Assembly (NCBI RefSeq): GCF_000026985.1
Contig: NC_017390.1
Span: 2,819,889 to 2,883,888 of the forward strand
Origin: Erwinia pyrifoliae DSM 12163
GTDB taxonomy: Bacteria > Pseudomonadota > Gammaproteobacteria > Enterobacterales > Enterobacteriaceae
Length of the DNA: 64,000 nucleotides
Direction: 5' to 3'
In this document: positions 52,131 through 62,022 of the stretch, piece by piece
How positions within the stretch are numbered: position 1 is the stretch's first letter
How the letters are laid out: every line of letters begins with the position of its first letter
The notes under the pieces: model-generated
What the model saw: the letters and a program-made list of their open reading frames with translations, nothing else
What the model was told of the DNA's origin: nothing
Database searches by the model: none
Translations under genes and position numbers: made by a program

Positions 52131-52145
52131 TGTTATATTATAACA
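52131..52145. promoter_or_regulatory. Zur box controlling rpmE2-rpmJ2
   Basis: TGTTATA-T-TATAACA is a perfect 15-bp palindrome matching the core of the E. coli Zur consensus (ATGTTATAnTATAACAT). It lies 17 bp before the rpmE2 start, so zinc-bound Zur would block transcription when zinc is plentiful. Confidence 0.92.
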
Positions 52146-52162
52146 TATCATTTGAGGTAATA

Positions 52163-52423
52163 ATGAAACCGAAAATTCATCCTGTTTACCGCAAGGTTGT
52201 GTTCCATGACACAACGGCCGATGCTTATTTTGTTGTAGGTTCCACCATTAAAACTGACCGAACCATCCAGCATGAAGGTGAAGATATGCCCTATGTGCCG
52301 TTGGATGTTTCCTCCGCTTCACACGTTTACTATACCGGCAAGCAAAAAGATTTTGCCAAAGAAGGCAGCGCTGCGCGCTTCAATCAGAGATTCGGCAGTT
52401 TTCTTGGCGCAATGAAAAAATAA
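52163..52423 (+). CDS. rpmE2: Zinc-independent ribosomal protein L31 type B
   Basis: An 86-residue L31 paralogue ([20 protein letters not shown]) that lacks the CxxC zinc ribbon of normal L31. It takes over in ribosomes under zinc starvation, releasing the zinc held by the regular protein. The start ATG 52163 has TGAGG upstream. A Zur box precedes it and rpmJ2 follows 10 bp downstream; the pair corresponds to E. coli ykgM-ykgO. Confidence 0.96.
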   Translation: MKPKIHPVYRKVVFHDTTADAYFVVGSTIKTDRTIQHEGEDMPYVPLDVSSASHVYYTGKQKDFAKEGSAARFNQRFGSFLGAMKK

Positions 52424-52433
52424 GGGGAATATG

Positions 52434-52580
52434 ATGCAGGTTCTCAGCTCGCTGGCATCGGCCAAAAAACGCCATAAGGATTGCAAAGTCGTTCGCCGTC
52501 ACGGCCGCATATTTGTGATTTGCAAAAGCAACCCGCGCTTCAAAGCCGTACAGGGCAGAGGTGGCAAGAAGAAGCGCTGA
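52434..52580 (+). CDS. rpmJ2: Zinc-independent ribosomal protein L36 type B
   Basis: A 48-residue L36 paralogue: [17 protein letters not shown], then [19 protein letters not shown] and a Lys/Arg tail. It has only two cysteines (C17 and C30), not the four-ligand set of zinc-bound L36. The start is ATG 52434, the second of two adjacent ATGs, with AAGGGGA upstream. It is too short for many gene callers. It is co-transcribed with rpmE2 under Zur. Confidence 0.95.
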   Translation: MQVLSSLASAKKRHKDCKVVRRHGRIFVICKSNPRFKAVQGRGGKKKR

Positions 52581-52628
52581 CAGTGACTGTCGCGGCGCAC
52601 AGAATAGTGCCACCCGGATTCAAATCAA

Positions 52629-52653
52629 GGACAGCGCCAGCTGTCCTTTTTTT
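52629..52653 (+). terminator. Terminator of rpmE2-rpmJ2
   Basis: Perfect 7-bp stem GGACAGC / GCTGTCC with loop GCCA, followed by seven T residues. Confidence 0.93.
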
Positions 52654-53036
52654 CCTCCAACGGGTGCTGTGGCGCGGTTTATAGATGCTGGCGACTCGTG
52701 TCTCTCAGTCAGCCACTGCATGGCCAGAAACCCACGTCCCCCGTGGTACGGAAAAAGTCTTTCTCAGTTCCCGAGCACTGCGGTAGTCAGCGACTTGACG
52801 GCGTGGAAGCAATCAAAAATGAAATGTATCTATTTATTACACACAACTTCTCTTTCGACATCCGCCTATATATAAATAAAACTCAACCACCCTCTTATAC
52901 CTGTATGACGGCAATGCAGACAGGGGAATATTTGACCACTTAGTCATTGTGATAGGCTATACTGCAATTGACTGGTCGCCTGTTTAACGATTTCTGGCAA
53001 CTATCCTGGGTAAAAAAATATCTCCGCGAGGAAAAA
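52654..53036. other. Non-coding stretch between rpmJ2 and the next gene
   Basis: No convincing gene: the open frames here lack ribosome sites and any recognisable similarity. The last 120 bp are A/T-rich and include a possible promoter for the following gene, TTGACC (52932-52937) and TATACT (52958-52963), but the spacing of 20 bp is long. I see no repeats, and the remainder is unexplained. Confidence 0.5.
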
Positions 53037-53390
53037 ATGCTCAAAACTTTACCAGTAAAGTACAGCCAAACTGAAGCTAACCCACTTGAATTAATGTCAG
53101 AAATCCAACAGTTAATTCCAAAAATAGAGACTGACCTGGTCGGTTCCCTTGATTGGTATTCACCTGATGCGCGATATGTTCCCGATGCTATCAGAATGAT
53201 TTCCCTGGAACATTTGGGACAATCGCGTTATAAAATGAACTACAGTTTTTGCTGGAACTTGTTCAATGCCTGTCTGGATATTGATGCGAACGAAACAATC
53301 AAGCAGTCGGTCAATTTTAGTTACCGTCCAAACGAACTGATTTTTGACTTTGTTGATAACCATCGCCAAATGATGTCAGACGAACTGTAA
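53037..53390 (+). CDS. Unrecognised small protein upstream of tomB-hha
   Basis: A 117-residue protein from ATG 53037 with GAGGAAAAA before it. It is acidic, with a helix-forming start (NPLELMSEIQQLIPKIE), a conserved-looking aromatic middle (LVGSLDWYSPDARYVPD, YKMNYSFCWNLFNACLDID) and a beta-rich end (SVNFSYRPNELIFDF). There is no signal peptide or membrane segment. It does not resemble a family I know. It is separated from tomB by about 145 bp on the same strand and may be regulated independently. E. coli has no gene between acrB and tomB. Confidence 0.6.
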   Translation: MLKTLPVKYSQTEANPLELMSEIQQLIPKIETDLVGSLDWYSPDARYVPDAIRMISLEHLGQSRYKMNYSFCWNLFNACLDIDANETIKQSVNFSYRPNELIFDFVDNHRQMMSDEL

Positions 53391-53536
53391 TATTTAGTCA
53401 TCACCCATACAGATAATTCATACCAGGTTATATTTGTACAGATGTTCATAGTCGCGTCGTAATTATCAATTCCAGGCTCACTGAGTTTACAAGTGCGGCT
53501 TAATGACATGTTTCGCGAGCTATGGAGGGAAAAATG

Positions 53537-53917
53537 ATGGACGAATACTCACCGAAAAGGCATGATATTGCGCAGCTGAAATTCTTATGTGAAAACCTGT
53601 ATGATGAAAGTCTGGCTACGTTAGGCGACAGCCACCATGGCTGGGTTAACGACCCCACCTCAACGAGCAATCTACAGCTTAACGACCTGATAGAGCACAT
53701 TGCAGCATTCACTATGAATTACAAAATCAAGCATATCGAAGACTGCGATTTGATAAGTCAGATTGATGAGTATCTGGACGACACCTTTATGCTTTTCAGC
53801 AATTATGGCGTCAATACTCATGACTTACAACGCTGGCAAAAATCAGCGAAGCGATTGTTTAACATTTTTGCTAAAGAATGCCTAATGAGCCAGGTTCAAT
53901 CCAGCCATTCATTTTAG
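53537..53917 (+). CDS. tomB: Hha antitoxin / biofilm modulator TomB
   Basis: A 126-residue protein beginning [24 protein letters not shown], the TomB (YbaJ) signature, with [11 protein letters not shown] and [16 protein letters not shown] further on. TomB oxidises or counters Hha, and the pair acts as a toxin-antitoxin-like module influencing biofilm and virulence genes. The start is ATG 53537, second of two adjacent ATGs; GGAGGG at 53524-53529 precedes it. hha follows 29 bp downstream. Confidence 0.95.
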   Translation: MDEYSPKRHDIAQLKFLCENLYDESLATLGDSHHGWVNDPTSTSNLQLNDLIEHIAAFTMNYKIKHIEDCDLISQIDEYLDDTFMLFSNYGVNTHDLQRWQKSAKRLFNIFAKECLMSQVQSSHSF

Positions 53918-53946
53918 CAGCCCATAACTCTTTCTACGGTTTAATA

Positions 53947-54165
53947 ATGACTGACAAACTTCTTACGAAAACTGACTACCTGATGCGCCTCAGACGTTGT
54001 CGTTCAATCGACACCCTGGAACGCGTGATTGAAAAGAACAAGTATGAATTATCTGATGATGAACTGGCTGTATTTTATTCAGCCGCCGATCACCGTCTTG
54101 CCGAACTAACCATGAATAAGCTGTACGACAAAGTACCGGTTGCCGTCTGGAAGTTTGTCCGTTAA
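53947..54165 (+). CDS. hha: Haemolysin expression-modulating protein Hha
   Basis: A 72-residue H-NS partner: [54 protein letters not shown] and so on is nearly the E. coli and YmoA sequence. It lacks its own DNA-binding motif and modulates H-NS silencing of horizontally acquired genes. It is co-transcribed with tomB, upstream of it. The start is ATG 53947; the in-frame region before it is not part of the protein. Confidence 0.97.
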   Translation: MTDKLLTKTDYLMRLRRCRSIDTLERVIEKNKYELSDDELAVFYSAADHRLAELTMNKLYDKVPVAVWKFVR

Positions 54166-54225
54166 AAATGTAAAAGGTTTTGAGAAGCAGAATTAAGAAA
54201 GCGAATAGCTGGCTAAGGCAGAATT

Positions 54226-54339
54226 GGGTGGGGGCCCTGCCAGCTACATCCCGGCACACGCGTCATCTGTTACGGCTGCTTCCTTCCGGACCTGACCGAG
54301 TTCACAAATTAGCGTTGCGGGAGAACCAACAGGGCCCCC
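54226..54339 (-). ncRNA. ffs: 4.5S RNA of the signal recognition particle
   Basis: A 114-nt RNA on the minus strand. The 5' end GGGGGCCCTG and 3' end GGCAGGGCCCCCACCC pair to close a long hairpin. The apex contains GGTCAGGTCCGGAAGGAAGCAGC, the Ffh-binding domain with GGAA tetraloop. The length equals E. coli ffs. It sits between hha and atl, as ffs lies beside ybaZ in E. coli. Confidence 0.98.
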
Positions 54340-54463
54340 ATTGAGTGCTCAGAATAATCAGAGCGAAAGCATTATCAATGATGCCCTTACCAATTGCAAG
54401 CCACCTCCTGATGACCGTTGTTTTCTTGCTCAATTTGCAGCTTTTTTCCCGGCCTGGAGCATC

Positions 54464-54781
54464 ATGAGTTCGGAATCTGACAACTTCACACAACGAATCT
54501 GGCATATCATCGCCGCCATTCCTTTTGGATCGGTGACAACATACGGTGACGTAGCCCTGCTGGCCGGTTCACCCCGCGCCGCCCGCCAGGTCGGTGGTGT
54601 ACTGAAGCGGTTGCCTGCAGGCAGCAAACTGCCCTGGCACCGGGTGATAAATCGTAAAGGGGAAATCGCATTGGCCGGAGATGATTTTGCCCGGCAGCGT
54701 CAGGCGCTGTTAAGCGAAGACATAGAAGTTTCTCTGGAAGGTAAAATTTGTCTGCAGCGCTACCGCTGGCAACGCCTGTAA
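54464..54781 (+). CDS. atl: Alkyltransferase-like protein Atl (YbaZ)
   Basis: A 105-residue DNA-binding protein of the O6-alkylguanine transferase fold that recognises O6-alkylated guanine but cannot repair it, because the active cysteine is replaced: LPWHRV stands where transferases have PCHRV. Other motifs are TTYGDVALLAGSPRAARQVGGVLKR. It recruits nucleotide-excision repair. Start ATG 54464 (MSSESDNFTQRIW) has GGAG upstream; a TTG at 54341 would run into the ffs promoter region. Confidence 0.95.
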   Translation: MSSESDNFTQRIWHIIAAIPFGSVTTYGDVALLAGSPRAARQVGGVLKRLPAGSKLPWHRVINRKGEIALAGDDFARQRQALLSEDIEVSLEGKICLQRYRWQRL

Positions 54782-54803
54782 CGCCCCTTGCGGGGCGCTG
54801 TCG

Positions 54804-55361
54804 TTAGAGCGATGTCGGAGCCGGCACGCTGGATGATGGGGTAACCTGAGTAGGTGACGTTAAAGGTACAGTACTCGCCGTTCCACTATGAGTTGGTATG
54901 GCGACTGAAGGAACCGGAACCAGCGTCAAGTCCTGCCGTGTGCCGCCGCTGGTAACAGCCTGCTTCACCGTATCGGTAATAAACAGCAACTTGCCATCAA
55001 CCGTCACTGCCGCACTCAACAAAATGCGCGCATTTGGCTTAATATCTGCGGGTTCAAATGGCAGGACAAAGCGGAAAGGTGCCTGTGCTCCTTCGGTGCG
55101 TACCACCCGCTGCGCCAGAATTTTAGACGGCGCATCAGCCAATGAGGCATCAGAGAGGGTGACCGTCAGTACCGCGTTGGGGGGGAGAGCGATTTTCTGA
55201 CGGATCCATACCGTACCGCTAACATTAGGCATTCTCAGCGTCGATGACTGCCCGGCGACCTGAGATCCCAGTGTAGGAGTTGGCACATTTGTGCTTTTAT
55301 CGGCACAACCCGAAATTGCAACGGCCAGCGCTGCGCTACTTAATACTTGCCAGATTTTCAT
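54804..55361 (-). CDS. ybaY: YbaY-family lipoprotein
   Basis: A 185-residue putative outer-membrane lipoprotein: signal with lipobox AISGC (Cys19), then the YbaY domain with VSGTVWIRQKIALPPNAVLTVTLSDASLADAPSKILAQ and PFRFVLPFEPADIKPNARILLSAAV, ending in a Ser/Thr/Pro-rich tail. Its function is unknown in E. coli, with stress-related expression reported. It is convergent with atl; a short GC-rich hairpin CGCCCC/GGGGCG at 54782-54797 separates them. Confidence 0.93.
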   Translation of the reverse strand: MKIWQVLSSAALAVAISGCADKSTNVPTPTLGSQVAGQSSTLRMPNVSGTVWIRQKIALPPNAVLTVTLSDASLADAPSKILAQRVVRTEGAQAPFRFVLPFEPADIKPNARILLSAAVTVDGKLLFITDTVKQAVTSGGTRQDLTLVPVPSVAIPTHSGTASTVPLTSPTQVTPSSSVPAPTSL

Positions 55362-55583
55362 TAATCATTTCTCCTTAACTCAGTGCTACGGCAAAACATT
55401 GCCACTGATTGGCCAATTTTTACTACTTTGGTGGATTTAATACTGGCACAAGTTGCTGATTTTTTCCTGTATGTGGCTATTTTCATGTGCAGGCCGTCTT
55501 AGAAAAGCTCATACGACCCGTTATTGACGTTGGCTGGTCGGATCTCGCAAACTGCAGTAGTAAAAAATATTGAGGAACCGGGT

Positions 55584-56444
55584 ATGAGTCAGGCATTGCA
55601 TAATCTGTTAAACCTGCTGGATCTGGAAAAGCTGGAAGAGGGTCTGTTTCGCGCACAAAGTGAAAATCTTGGTCTGCGACAGGTTTTCGGCGGCCAGGTG
55701 GTAGGCCAGGCGCTGTACGCCGCCAAACAAACGGTGCCGCAGGATCGCGTCACCCATTCATTTCACAGCTATTTTTTGCGTCCGGGCGACAGCCAGAAAA
55801 CCATTATCTATGATGTGGAAAATTTGCGTGACGGGCAAAGCTTCAGCGCCCGCCGCGTAAAGGCAGTGCAAAATGGTCAGCCGATCTTTTACATGACCGC
55901 TTCATTCCAGGGCCATGAGAGTGGTTTTGAGCACCAAAAAACGATGCCCAAGGTGCCCGAGCCTGATGCACTGCCATCCGAGTCTGATATGACCCGCCAG
56001 ATGGTGCAGTTTATTCCTGAAAAAGCCCGTAAAAAGTTTTTAGCCGAGAGACCGTTCGAAATCCGCCCGGTTGAATTCCATAACCCGTTGCAAGGCCACG
56101 TCAGTGAGCCGGTGCGCTATAGTTGGATACGCGCGAACGGCACCCTGCCCTCCGACAAACGTATTCATCAATATTTGCTGGGCTATGCTTCAGATTACAA
56201 TCTTCTCCCTGTCGCGCTGCAACCACACGGTAAGGGTTTTCTGGAGCCAGGCATGCAGGTTGCCACCATCGACCATTCGATGTGGTTCCACCGTCCGTTC
56301 GATCTCAATGAATGGCTGCTGTACAGCGTAGAAAGCACCTCCGCCTCCGGCGCCCGAGGCTTTGTGCGCGGTGAGTTCTACAATCAGCAGGGCAGCCTGG
56401 TGGCTTCTACCGTACAGGAAGGCGTCATACGTCAAAACTCATAA
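55584..56444 (+). CDS. tesB: Acyl-CoA thioesterase II
   Basis: A 286-residue double hot-dog thioesterase of broad chain-length specificity. The start ATG 55584 ([27 protein letters not shown]) has GAGGAA upstream and fits E. coli. Conserved blocks are [35 protein letters not shown] (catalytic Asp in the second half) and [19 protein letters not shown]. It is convergent with amtB, with a shared terminator. Confidence 0.96.
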   Translation: MSQALHNLLNLLDLEKLEEGLFRAQSENLGLRQVFGGQVVGQALYAAKQTVPQDRVTHSFHSYFLRPGDSQKTIIYDVENLRDGQSFSARRVKAVQNGQPIFYMTASFQGHESGFEHQKTMPKVPEPDALPSESDMTRQMVQFIPEKARKKFLAERPFEIRPVEFHNPLQGHVSEPVRYSWIRANGTLPSDKRIHQYLLGYASDYNLLPVALQPHGKGFLEPGMQVATIDHSMWFHRPFDLNEWLLYSVESTSASGARGFVRGEFYNQQGSLVASTVQEGVIRQNS

Positions 56445-56463
56445 CACCCTGGTGGCATAAAAA

Positions 56464-56487
56464 AAGCGGGCCTTGAATGGCCCGCTT
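56464..56487. terminator. Bidirectional terminator between tesB and amtB
   Basis: Perfect 9-bp stem AAGCGGGCC / GGCCCGCTT with loop TTGAAT, an A-run on the left (T-run for the minus strand) and AACTTTT on the right. Confidence 0.9.
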
Positions 56488-56518
56488 AACTTTTGGCTTC
56501 GGCTTTTCATGCCAAACA

Positions 56519-57805
56519 TTAATTGTTATAAGCATTCTCGCCGTGGCTGTTAACATCCAGACCTTCGCGCTCCTGCTCTTCCGGAACACGCAGACCAACA
56601 GCCATATCCGCCACTTTGAAGCCGACGAAAGCGACCACTGCAGTCCAGACGATGGTCAGACCAACACTGAACAGTTGTACCCAAACCTGATGGCCCATAG
56701 TCACCCCCTCGGCATAGCCCACTCCACCCAATGAAGAAGACGCGAAGACACCGGTCAGGATGCAACCAACAATCCCGCATACGCCATGCACGCCGAACAC
56801 ATCACAAGGGTCATCAACACGCAGCCATTTTTTCAAGGTGGTTACCCCCCACAGGCCGGCCAGTCCGCCGATCGCTCCGATAATTAACGCACCACCAACA
56901 CCTACGTACCCACAAGCAGGAGTTATGGCAACCAGGCCGGCGATAGCACCGGAGCTGACGCCCAGCAGTGAGGGCTTACCGCGTAGCGCCCATTCGCCGA
57001 AGGTCCAGCTTAGCATCGCACCAGCGGTCGCGATCACCGTATTGAGGAAGGCAAGAGCCGCAATTTGATTGGCTGCGCTGGCCGAGCCGGCGTTAAAGCC
57101 AAACCAGCCAAAGTAAAGGATCGCCGTTCCGGTAAACACCATCGGCAGATTATGCGGTTTAAGGGCTTCTTTACCGAAACCGGCACGTTTACCCACCAGA
57201 TAAGCTCCGACCAGCCCCGCAACGGCGGCGTTAATATGAACCACCGTCCCCCCGGCAAAGTCCAGCGCACCGTCCTGAGCGAGGAAACCGCCGGCCCACA
57301 CCATATGAGCAATTGGCAGGTAGGCAAATGTCAACCAGATAACCACGAAAATCAGCACCGCAGAAAAACGGATGCGTTCAGCGATAGCGCCAACAATTAA
57401 ACCAACGGTGATACAAGCAAAGGACGCCTGGAAAGCGATATGAATATACTGATAAAAAGACCCCATCAGTGCACCAGGCGCGATATTTTTCAGCATCGCC
57501 CAGTTAAAGCTGCCAAAGAATGCGTTGCCCTCGCTGAATGCCAGAGAATAACCGTAGACCATCCACAATACGCAAACCAGGGCGAAAGTCATGGCAACCT
57601 GAGTCAGCATTGACAGCACGTTTTTCGCACGAATTAAACCGCCATAAAATAGTGCAATGCCGGGAATGGTCATAAAAAGCACCAGGGCAGTACAGATCAT
57701 CATAAAAGCATTATCAGCTTTGTCGGCGACTGCGGGTGCAGCAGCCATTGCCAGCGACGGTAAAAAAGTGGCCCCGGCGAGGCAGAAGGTAGCAATTTTT
57801 TTCAT
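56519..57805 (-). CDS. amtB: Ammonium channel AmtB
   Basis: A 428-residue inner-membrane ammonia/ammonium transporter. Signal peptide MKKIATFCLAGATFLPSLAMAA, eleven membrane helices, twin pore histidines in GGTVVHINAAVAGL and DVFGVHGVCG, and the Phe gate region. The C-terminus VPEEQEREGLDVNSHGENAYNN binds GlnK. Start ATG 57805; an upstream ATG (57820) is a less likely start. It is the second gene of glnK-amtB. Confidence 0.97.
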   Translation of the reverse strand: MKKIATFCLAGATFLPSLAMAAAPAVADKADNAFMMICTALVLFMTIPGIALFYGGLIRAKNVLSMLTQVAMTFALVCVLWMVYGYSLAFSEGNAFFGSFNWAMLKNIAPGALMGSFYQYIHIAFQASFACITVGLIVGAIAERIRFSAVLIFVVIWLTFAYLPIAHMVWAGGFLAQDGALDFAGGTVVHINAAVAGLVGAYLVGKRAGFGKEALKPHNLPMVFTGTAILYFGWFGFNAGSASAANQIAALAFLNTVIATAGAMLSWTFGEWALRGKPSLLGVSSGAIAGLVAITPACGYVGVGGALIIGAIGGLAGLWGVTTLKKWLRVDDPCDVFGVHGVCGIVGCILTGVFASSSLGGVGYAEGVTMGHQVWVQLFSVGLTIVWTAVVAFVGFKVADMAVGLRVPEEQEREGLDVNSHGENAYNN

Positions 57806-57842
57806 TTTATCCCATCCCATCTATTCTATTCTTAGCCCCGGA

Positions 57843-58181
57843 TTACAGTGCTGCTTCATCAGTTTCACCGGTACGAATGCGGATGACCCGCTGCAGCTCT
57901 GCAACGAAAATCTTCCCGTCACCTATTTTTCCGGTGTAGGCCGCTTTGCTGATGACATCCACAACTTCATCCAACTGGTCTTCCGCAATAGCGATGTCAA
58001 TTTTTACTTTTGGCAGGAAGTTCACGCTGTATTCCGCACCGCGATACAGCTCCGCATGCCCTTTCTGACGGCCAAAGCCTTTAACTTCAGTGACGGTGAG
58101 TCCCTGAATGCCGATAGACGACAGCGCTTCACGCACGTCTTCCAGTTTAAACGGTTTGATTACCACGGTAACCAGCTTCAT
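57843..58181 (-). CDS. glnK: PII-family nitrogen regulator GlnK
   Basis: A 112-residue PII protein that senses 2-oxoglutarate and glutamine status and plugs AmtB when nitrogen is ample. The T-loop GRQKGHAELYRGAEYSVNFLPK carries Tyr51, the uridylylation site. The C-terminus GDGKIFVAELQRVIRIRTGE is the PII signature. Upstream are sigma54 and NtrC elements, so it is nitrogen-starvation induced with amtB. Confidence 0.98.
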   Translation of the reverse strand: MKLVTVVIKPFKLEDVREALSSIGIQGLTVTEVKGFGRQKGHAELYRGAEYSVNFLPKVKIDIAIAEDQLDEVVDVISKAAYTGKIGDGKIFVAELQRVIRIRTGETDEAAL

Positions 58182-58231
58182 ACGATCCCCCAGGATTAAA
58201 ATATGGCTGTCTCAGCAACACCTGTCTATTA

Positions 58232-58247
58232 AGCAAAGGCTGTGCCA
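58232..58247 (-). promoter_or_regulatory. Sigma54 promoter of glnK-amtB
   Basis: On the minus strand, TGGCAC-AGCCT-TTGCT matches the RpoN consensus TGGCAC-n5-TTGCa, with GG and GC correctly spaced, about 50 bp before the glnK ATG. Confidence 0.9.
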
Positions 58248-58353
58248 CAGTTGAATAACTGAAGATTTCATATGATGAGTCAATGTCGGGCTGATACCTG
58301 GCTGAGACTGCATTTGAACGAAAAGAGAGAAGCAGAAAAAGAAGAAAAAATAA

Positions 58354-58370
58354 CGCACCAACATGGTGCG
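58354..58370. promoter_or_regulatory. NtrC (GlnG) enhancer site upstream of glnK
   Basis: CGCACCA-ACA-TGGTGCG is a perfect 17-bp dyad, one base per arm off the NtrC consensus TGCACCA-n3-TGGTGCA. It lies roughly 120-140 bp upstream of the sigma54 promoter, normal for an enhancer. It is close to the 3' end of mdlB. Confidence 0.85.
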
Positions 58371-58459
58371 CCATGCATTAAGTCAGTGCATTTTTTCTCA
58401 CCGTCGGCCATTTTCTCGCCTGAATTTGGTGCAGCACAGCGATTGTCTCTTCCGGACTC

Positions 58460-60214
58460 TTATGACACGGCAAGCTGCGCGCCAGCCAGCTGCAACTGAT
58501 ACATCTGCCAGTAGCGTCCGCGTGCCGCCAATAGCTGCTGATGACTGCCGCGTTCAACCACCCGTCCGCGATGCAGCACCAGGATGGTATCCGCTTCGGT
58601 GATCGTCGATAGTCGATGGGCGATGACGACCAGCGTAGTCCGCTGACGTACCGCACGCAGGGCTTGCTGGACCGTCTGCTCGGTACCGGAGTCGATATTT
58701 GCCGTGGCTTCATCAAGGATAAGTATTTCAGGCGTCGAGACCAGCACTCGGGCCAGTGCTAACAGCTGCTTCTGCCCGACGGAAAGAGAATTACCCTGCT
58801 CCCCCAATCGGGTATGAATACCTTCAGGCATAGAGCGCGCAAGCGCCGCCAGCTGCACCTTCTCCAGAACATCCCAAACCACTTCCTCACTTATCTCTCT
58901 TCCCAAAGTGATATTGGCGAAGAACGTATCAGCTAATACCACCGGATCCTGCTGAACCATCGCCACGCTGTTGCGTAGTGCGGCATGGCTGAGTGAGGGC
59001 AATGGTCGATTATCAAGCAGGATCTCGCCGTCGCTCAACGGGTAGTAGCCCATCAGCAGGCTGGCAAGCGTGCTTTTACCGCTGCCGGTGTGCCCTACCA
59101 GCGCAACAAAATGGCGCGGCGGCACCGACAAATTGATATCCGTCAGCACCGGGCGACTGGCGCGATAAGCAAACGTCAGGTCGCGAATGTCGATGCTGCC
59201 ACTACTGAGCGGCTGGATATCTTTACCATAAGGCTGGCGGGGCGCATCCATCAGCTCGAAAATGCGCTCACCGGCTACCACGGCCTGTTGCAGCATCGAT
59301 TGCTGGGTGGTCAGTTCGATCAGAGGCTCGTTGAGCCGGCCGAGATAGCTGATAAAAGCGTAGAGCACGCCGACTTCAATGCTTCCCACAGATGAAAAAC
59401 CATAAAGCATCATCAGCCCGCAGAGTATCAGCGCGGAAAACAGGCTGAGCAGCGGCCGCAGCAGGAAACCATCCAGGCGTAACGTCTGCATGCGCGCCAG
59501 ATAGTGCGAGCGGCTGGCCTCGCCCATACGTTCGCCAAAACGGGCCTGCTGACGAAACTGTTGGATCACGCTCATGCCGCTAATCACTTCGTTAAAACCA
59601 TTATTGATTTCTGCCAGGTAACTGCGCACCCGGCGCACAACAGGCGTGCTGTAACGCTGATAGATCAGCATCACGGTCAGCACCGCCGGAAAAATGGCCA
59701 CCGCCACCAGTGCCATGCGCCAGTCCAGACTAAACATTGCCACCAGCATCGCACCGACCAGCGCAGCACTGCGCAGTACGGTAGCCACCACGGTGACATA
59801 CAGATCGCGCACCACTTCTGTATCATTGGTCACCCGCGAGATAATTTGCCCGACCGGCTGAGTATCGAATGCGCTTAACGGTTGGCGCAAAGCGGCATCC
59901 ATAACATCGGTGCGTAAACGCTGTACCACGCCAACTGCGGCCTGGTTGAACCGCAGTGCCTGCCAGTAATGGAGTAAAGCGGCCAGCAGCTGTAGCAACA
60001 GGTAGCTGGTTACCAGCCCTGCCGCCAGCCCAAAAGGCATACGGTGTTTCGCCACCAACTGGTCAATAAAATAACCGATCAGCACCGGTCCAAGCACTTC
60101 TGCCGCTGCGGCAATCCACAACATTAATACGGCCAGGCCAAGGGATTTCCGCCAGGGTGCACCGTAGGAAAGCAGCCGCTTGATCGTCGGCCATAGCCGA
60201 GTAGTATTAGCCAT
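58460..60214 (-). CDS. mdlB: ABC exporter subunit MdlB
   Basis: A 584-residue half-transporter: six-helix membrane domain (residues 1-310) and ATPase with Walker [10 protein letters not shown] (about 372-380), signature LSVGQKQL, Walker [10 protein letters not shown] and switch AHRLST. LSVGQ in place of LSGGQ is the normal form of MdlB. It acts with MdlA as a heterodimer (multidrug or lipid-type exporter; substrate unknown). Its start overlaps mdlA by 8 bp. Confidence 0.94.
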   Translation of the reverse strand: MANTTRLWPTIKRLLSYGAPWRKSLGLAVLMLWIAAAAEVLGPVLIGYFIDQLVAKHRMPFGLAAGLVTSYLLLQLLAALLHYWQALRFNQAAVGVVQRLRTDVMDAALRQPLSAFDTQPVGQIISRVTNDTEVVRDLYVTVVATVLRSAALVGAMLVAMFSLDWRMALVAVAIFPAVLTVMLIYQRYSTPVVRRVRSYLAEINNGFNEVISGMSVIQQFRQQARFGERMGEASRSHYLARMQTLRLDGFLLRPLLSLFSALILCGLMMLYGFSSVGSIEVGVLYAFISYLGRLNEPLIELTTQQSMLQQAVVAGERIFELMDAPRQPYGKDIQPLSSGSIDIRDLTFAYRASRPVLTDINLSVPPRHFVALVGHTGSGKSTLASLLMGYYPLSDGEILLDNRPLPSLSHAALRNSVAMVQQDPVVLADTFFANITLGREISEEVVWDVLEKVQLAALARSMPEGIHTRLGEQGNSLSVGQKQLLALARVLVSTPEILILDEATANIDSGTEQTVQQALRAVRQRTTLVVIAHRLSTITEADTILVLHRGRVVERGSHQQLLAARGRYWQMYQLQLAGAQLAVS

Positions 60215-61976
60215 GTGTCACTCCCTGTACGATGTCATCTTCATCTAACGCCGCTTCCAGCTGCTGATAGCGATACATTTCACGATACCAGCCTTCCATG
60301 GCGAGCAGCTGTTCATGATCACCACGCTGGGCAACGGCACCATACTGCAATACCAGAATTTCACTGGCCTCGGCCAATGCAGATAGACGATGTGCGCTGA
60401 TGATCACCGTGCGCCCTTCTCCCCAGCGCCGCAAATTTTGCAGAATTTGGTGTTCAGTACGAGCGTCCACCGCAGACAGGGCATCATCCAGCAGCAGAAT
60501 TTCAGTATTCAGCAGCAGCGCACGCGCGATGGAAATACGCTGTTTTTGCCCGCCGGAAAGCATCACCCCGCGTTCGCCTACCTCCGTCTCGTACCCTTGC
60601 GGCAAGCGCAGTATATCCTCGTGCACGTTGGCCAGTTGCGCCGCATGCTCAATCTCGCTCTGCGTGGCAGCAGGACGACCTAAGGCAATATTTTTTGCCA
60701 CGCTGTCAGAGAACAGGAACGGGGTTTGGCTGACTACCGCCAACCTGCTGCGCCAGGCGTCAAGACGCAACTGTGGCAGTGGGATTGCATGAAAACGAAT
60801 GCCCCCCTGTTCAATATCAAAATGGCGCTGGATCAGGCTGAGTAGCGTACTTTTGCCCGAGCCGGTGGAGCCACACAGCCCCAGCATTTGCCCGGGTTTG
60901 ATATTCACATTGAGGTTACGTAGCACAGGCTGCTGCACGCCAGGATAACAAAACTCCCGGATAGCAATTTGCAGCATCCCACGCCCTTCCGGCAGCGACT
61001 TATTACCATCGGCGACCACCGGCGCTTCGGACAGCAGCGAGCGGATACGGCTCCAGGCGGCGCTACCGCGTTCAACAATATTCAGCATCCACGCCAGCGC
61101 CAGCATTGGCCAGATCATCAAACCGAGATACATAACAAAACTGGTTAGCTGCCCAAGCGTCATCGAACCATGCCAGACCATCCAACTCCCCCCACCGACA
61201 GCCAACAGGTTTGACAGAGCGATGGCGATGTAGATGGTGGGATCGAAACGTGCATCAATGCGCGCCACACGCAGGTTTTTTTCCCCGGTATCCTGAGCAA
61301 TGGCTGCGAACTGGCCCGACTGATGGTTCTCTAAACCAAATGCCTTGATCATGCGGATACTGCTCAGACTTTCCTGGGTTTGATCGTTTAATGAGGAGAA
61401 GGCGGCCTGTGCGCTTTTAAAACGATGATGTAGCTGGTCGCCGTAATGTTTGATCACCATCGCCATGATCGGCATCGGCAGCAGGGCCAGCAGGGAGAGC
61501 TGCCAGCTAATTTGGCTGCTCATCACCACCAGCACCACCATGCCCATTACCAGTGAGTCCACCAGCGTCAGGACGCCTTCTCCGGCTGCAAAGACGACCC
61601 GGTCAACGTCATTGGTGGCTCTGGCAATCAGATCGCCAGTGCGGTGCCGCAAATAAAATTCAGGGTGCTGACGGCTTAGCTGGCGGTAAAAATCTTCACG
61701 CAGTTCAACCGCCAAATGGTAAGAGGCACCAAATAGCAGTATGCGCCAGACATAGCGCAGTAAATAGACGATTATCGCGGTGATTATCATTGCGCCAATC
61801 CACATTATCAGCTGCCCGGTGCTCATGACCCCATGGCTGACGCCGTCAACGATTTTGCCTACAACATAAGGTGGCAATAGCTGAAGTACAGCAATGACAA
61901 TCAGCAGCAGCACCGCACCGAGATATCGGCGCCATTCTCGCAAGAAAAACCAGCTCAGTTGGCTAAAAAGTCGCAA
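60207..61976 (-). CDS. mdlA: ABC exporter subunit MdlA
   Basis: A 589-residue partner of MdlB with the same organisation: six membrane helices, Walker [10 protein letters not shown] (about 361-369), signature LSGGQKQR, Walker [14 protein letters not shown] and AHRLSALAE. In the pair one site is unusual: MdlA has Asp-Asp at the Walker B end (DDALS) where the catalytic Glu is expected, as in many heterodimeric exporters. It lies 46 bp from decR and reads in the same direction. Confidence 0.94.
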   Translation of the reverse strand: MRLFSQLSWFFLREWRRYLGAVLLLIVIAVLQLLPPYVVGKIVDGVSHGVMSTGQLIMWIGAMIITAIIVYLLRYVWRILLFGASYHLAVELREDFYRQLSRQHPEFYLRHRTGDLIARATNDVDRVVFAAGEGVLTLVDSLVMGMVVLVVMSSQISWQLSLLALLPMPIMAMVIKHYGDQLHHRFKSAQAAFSSLNDQTQESLSSIRMIKAFGLENHQSGQFAAIAQDTGEKNLRVARIDARFDPTIYIAIALSNLLAVGGGSWMVWHGSMTLGQLTSFVMYLGLMIWPMLALAWMLNIVERGSAAWSRIRSLLSEAPVVADGNKSLPEGRGMLQIAIREFCYPGVQQPVLRNLNVNIKPGQMLGLCGSTGSGKSTLLSLIQRHFDIEQGGIRFHAIPLPQLRLDAWRSRLAVVSQTPFLFSDSVAKNIALGRPAATQSEIEHAAQLANVHEDILRLPQGYETEVGERGVMLSGGQKQRISIARALLLNTEILLLDDALSAVDARTEHQILQNLRRWGEGRTVIISAHRLSALAEASEILVLQYGAVAQRGDHEQLLAMEGWYREMYRYQQLEAALDEDDIVQGVTHG

Positions 61977-62022
61977 TTGAACATCCTGATTATTGGCCGG
62001 ATTAAGTTAGCGGCAGTCCCTG

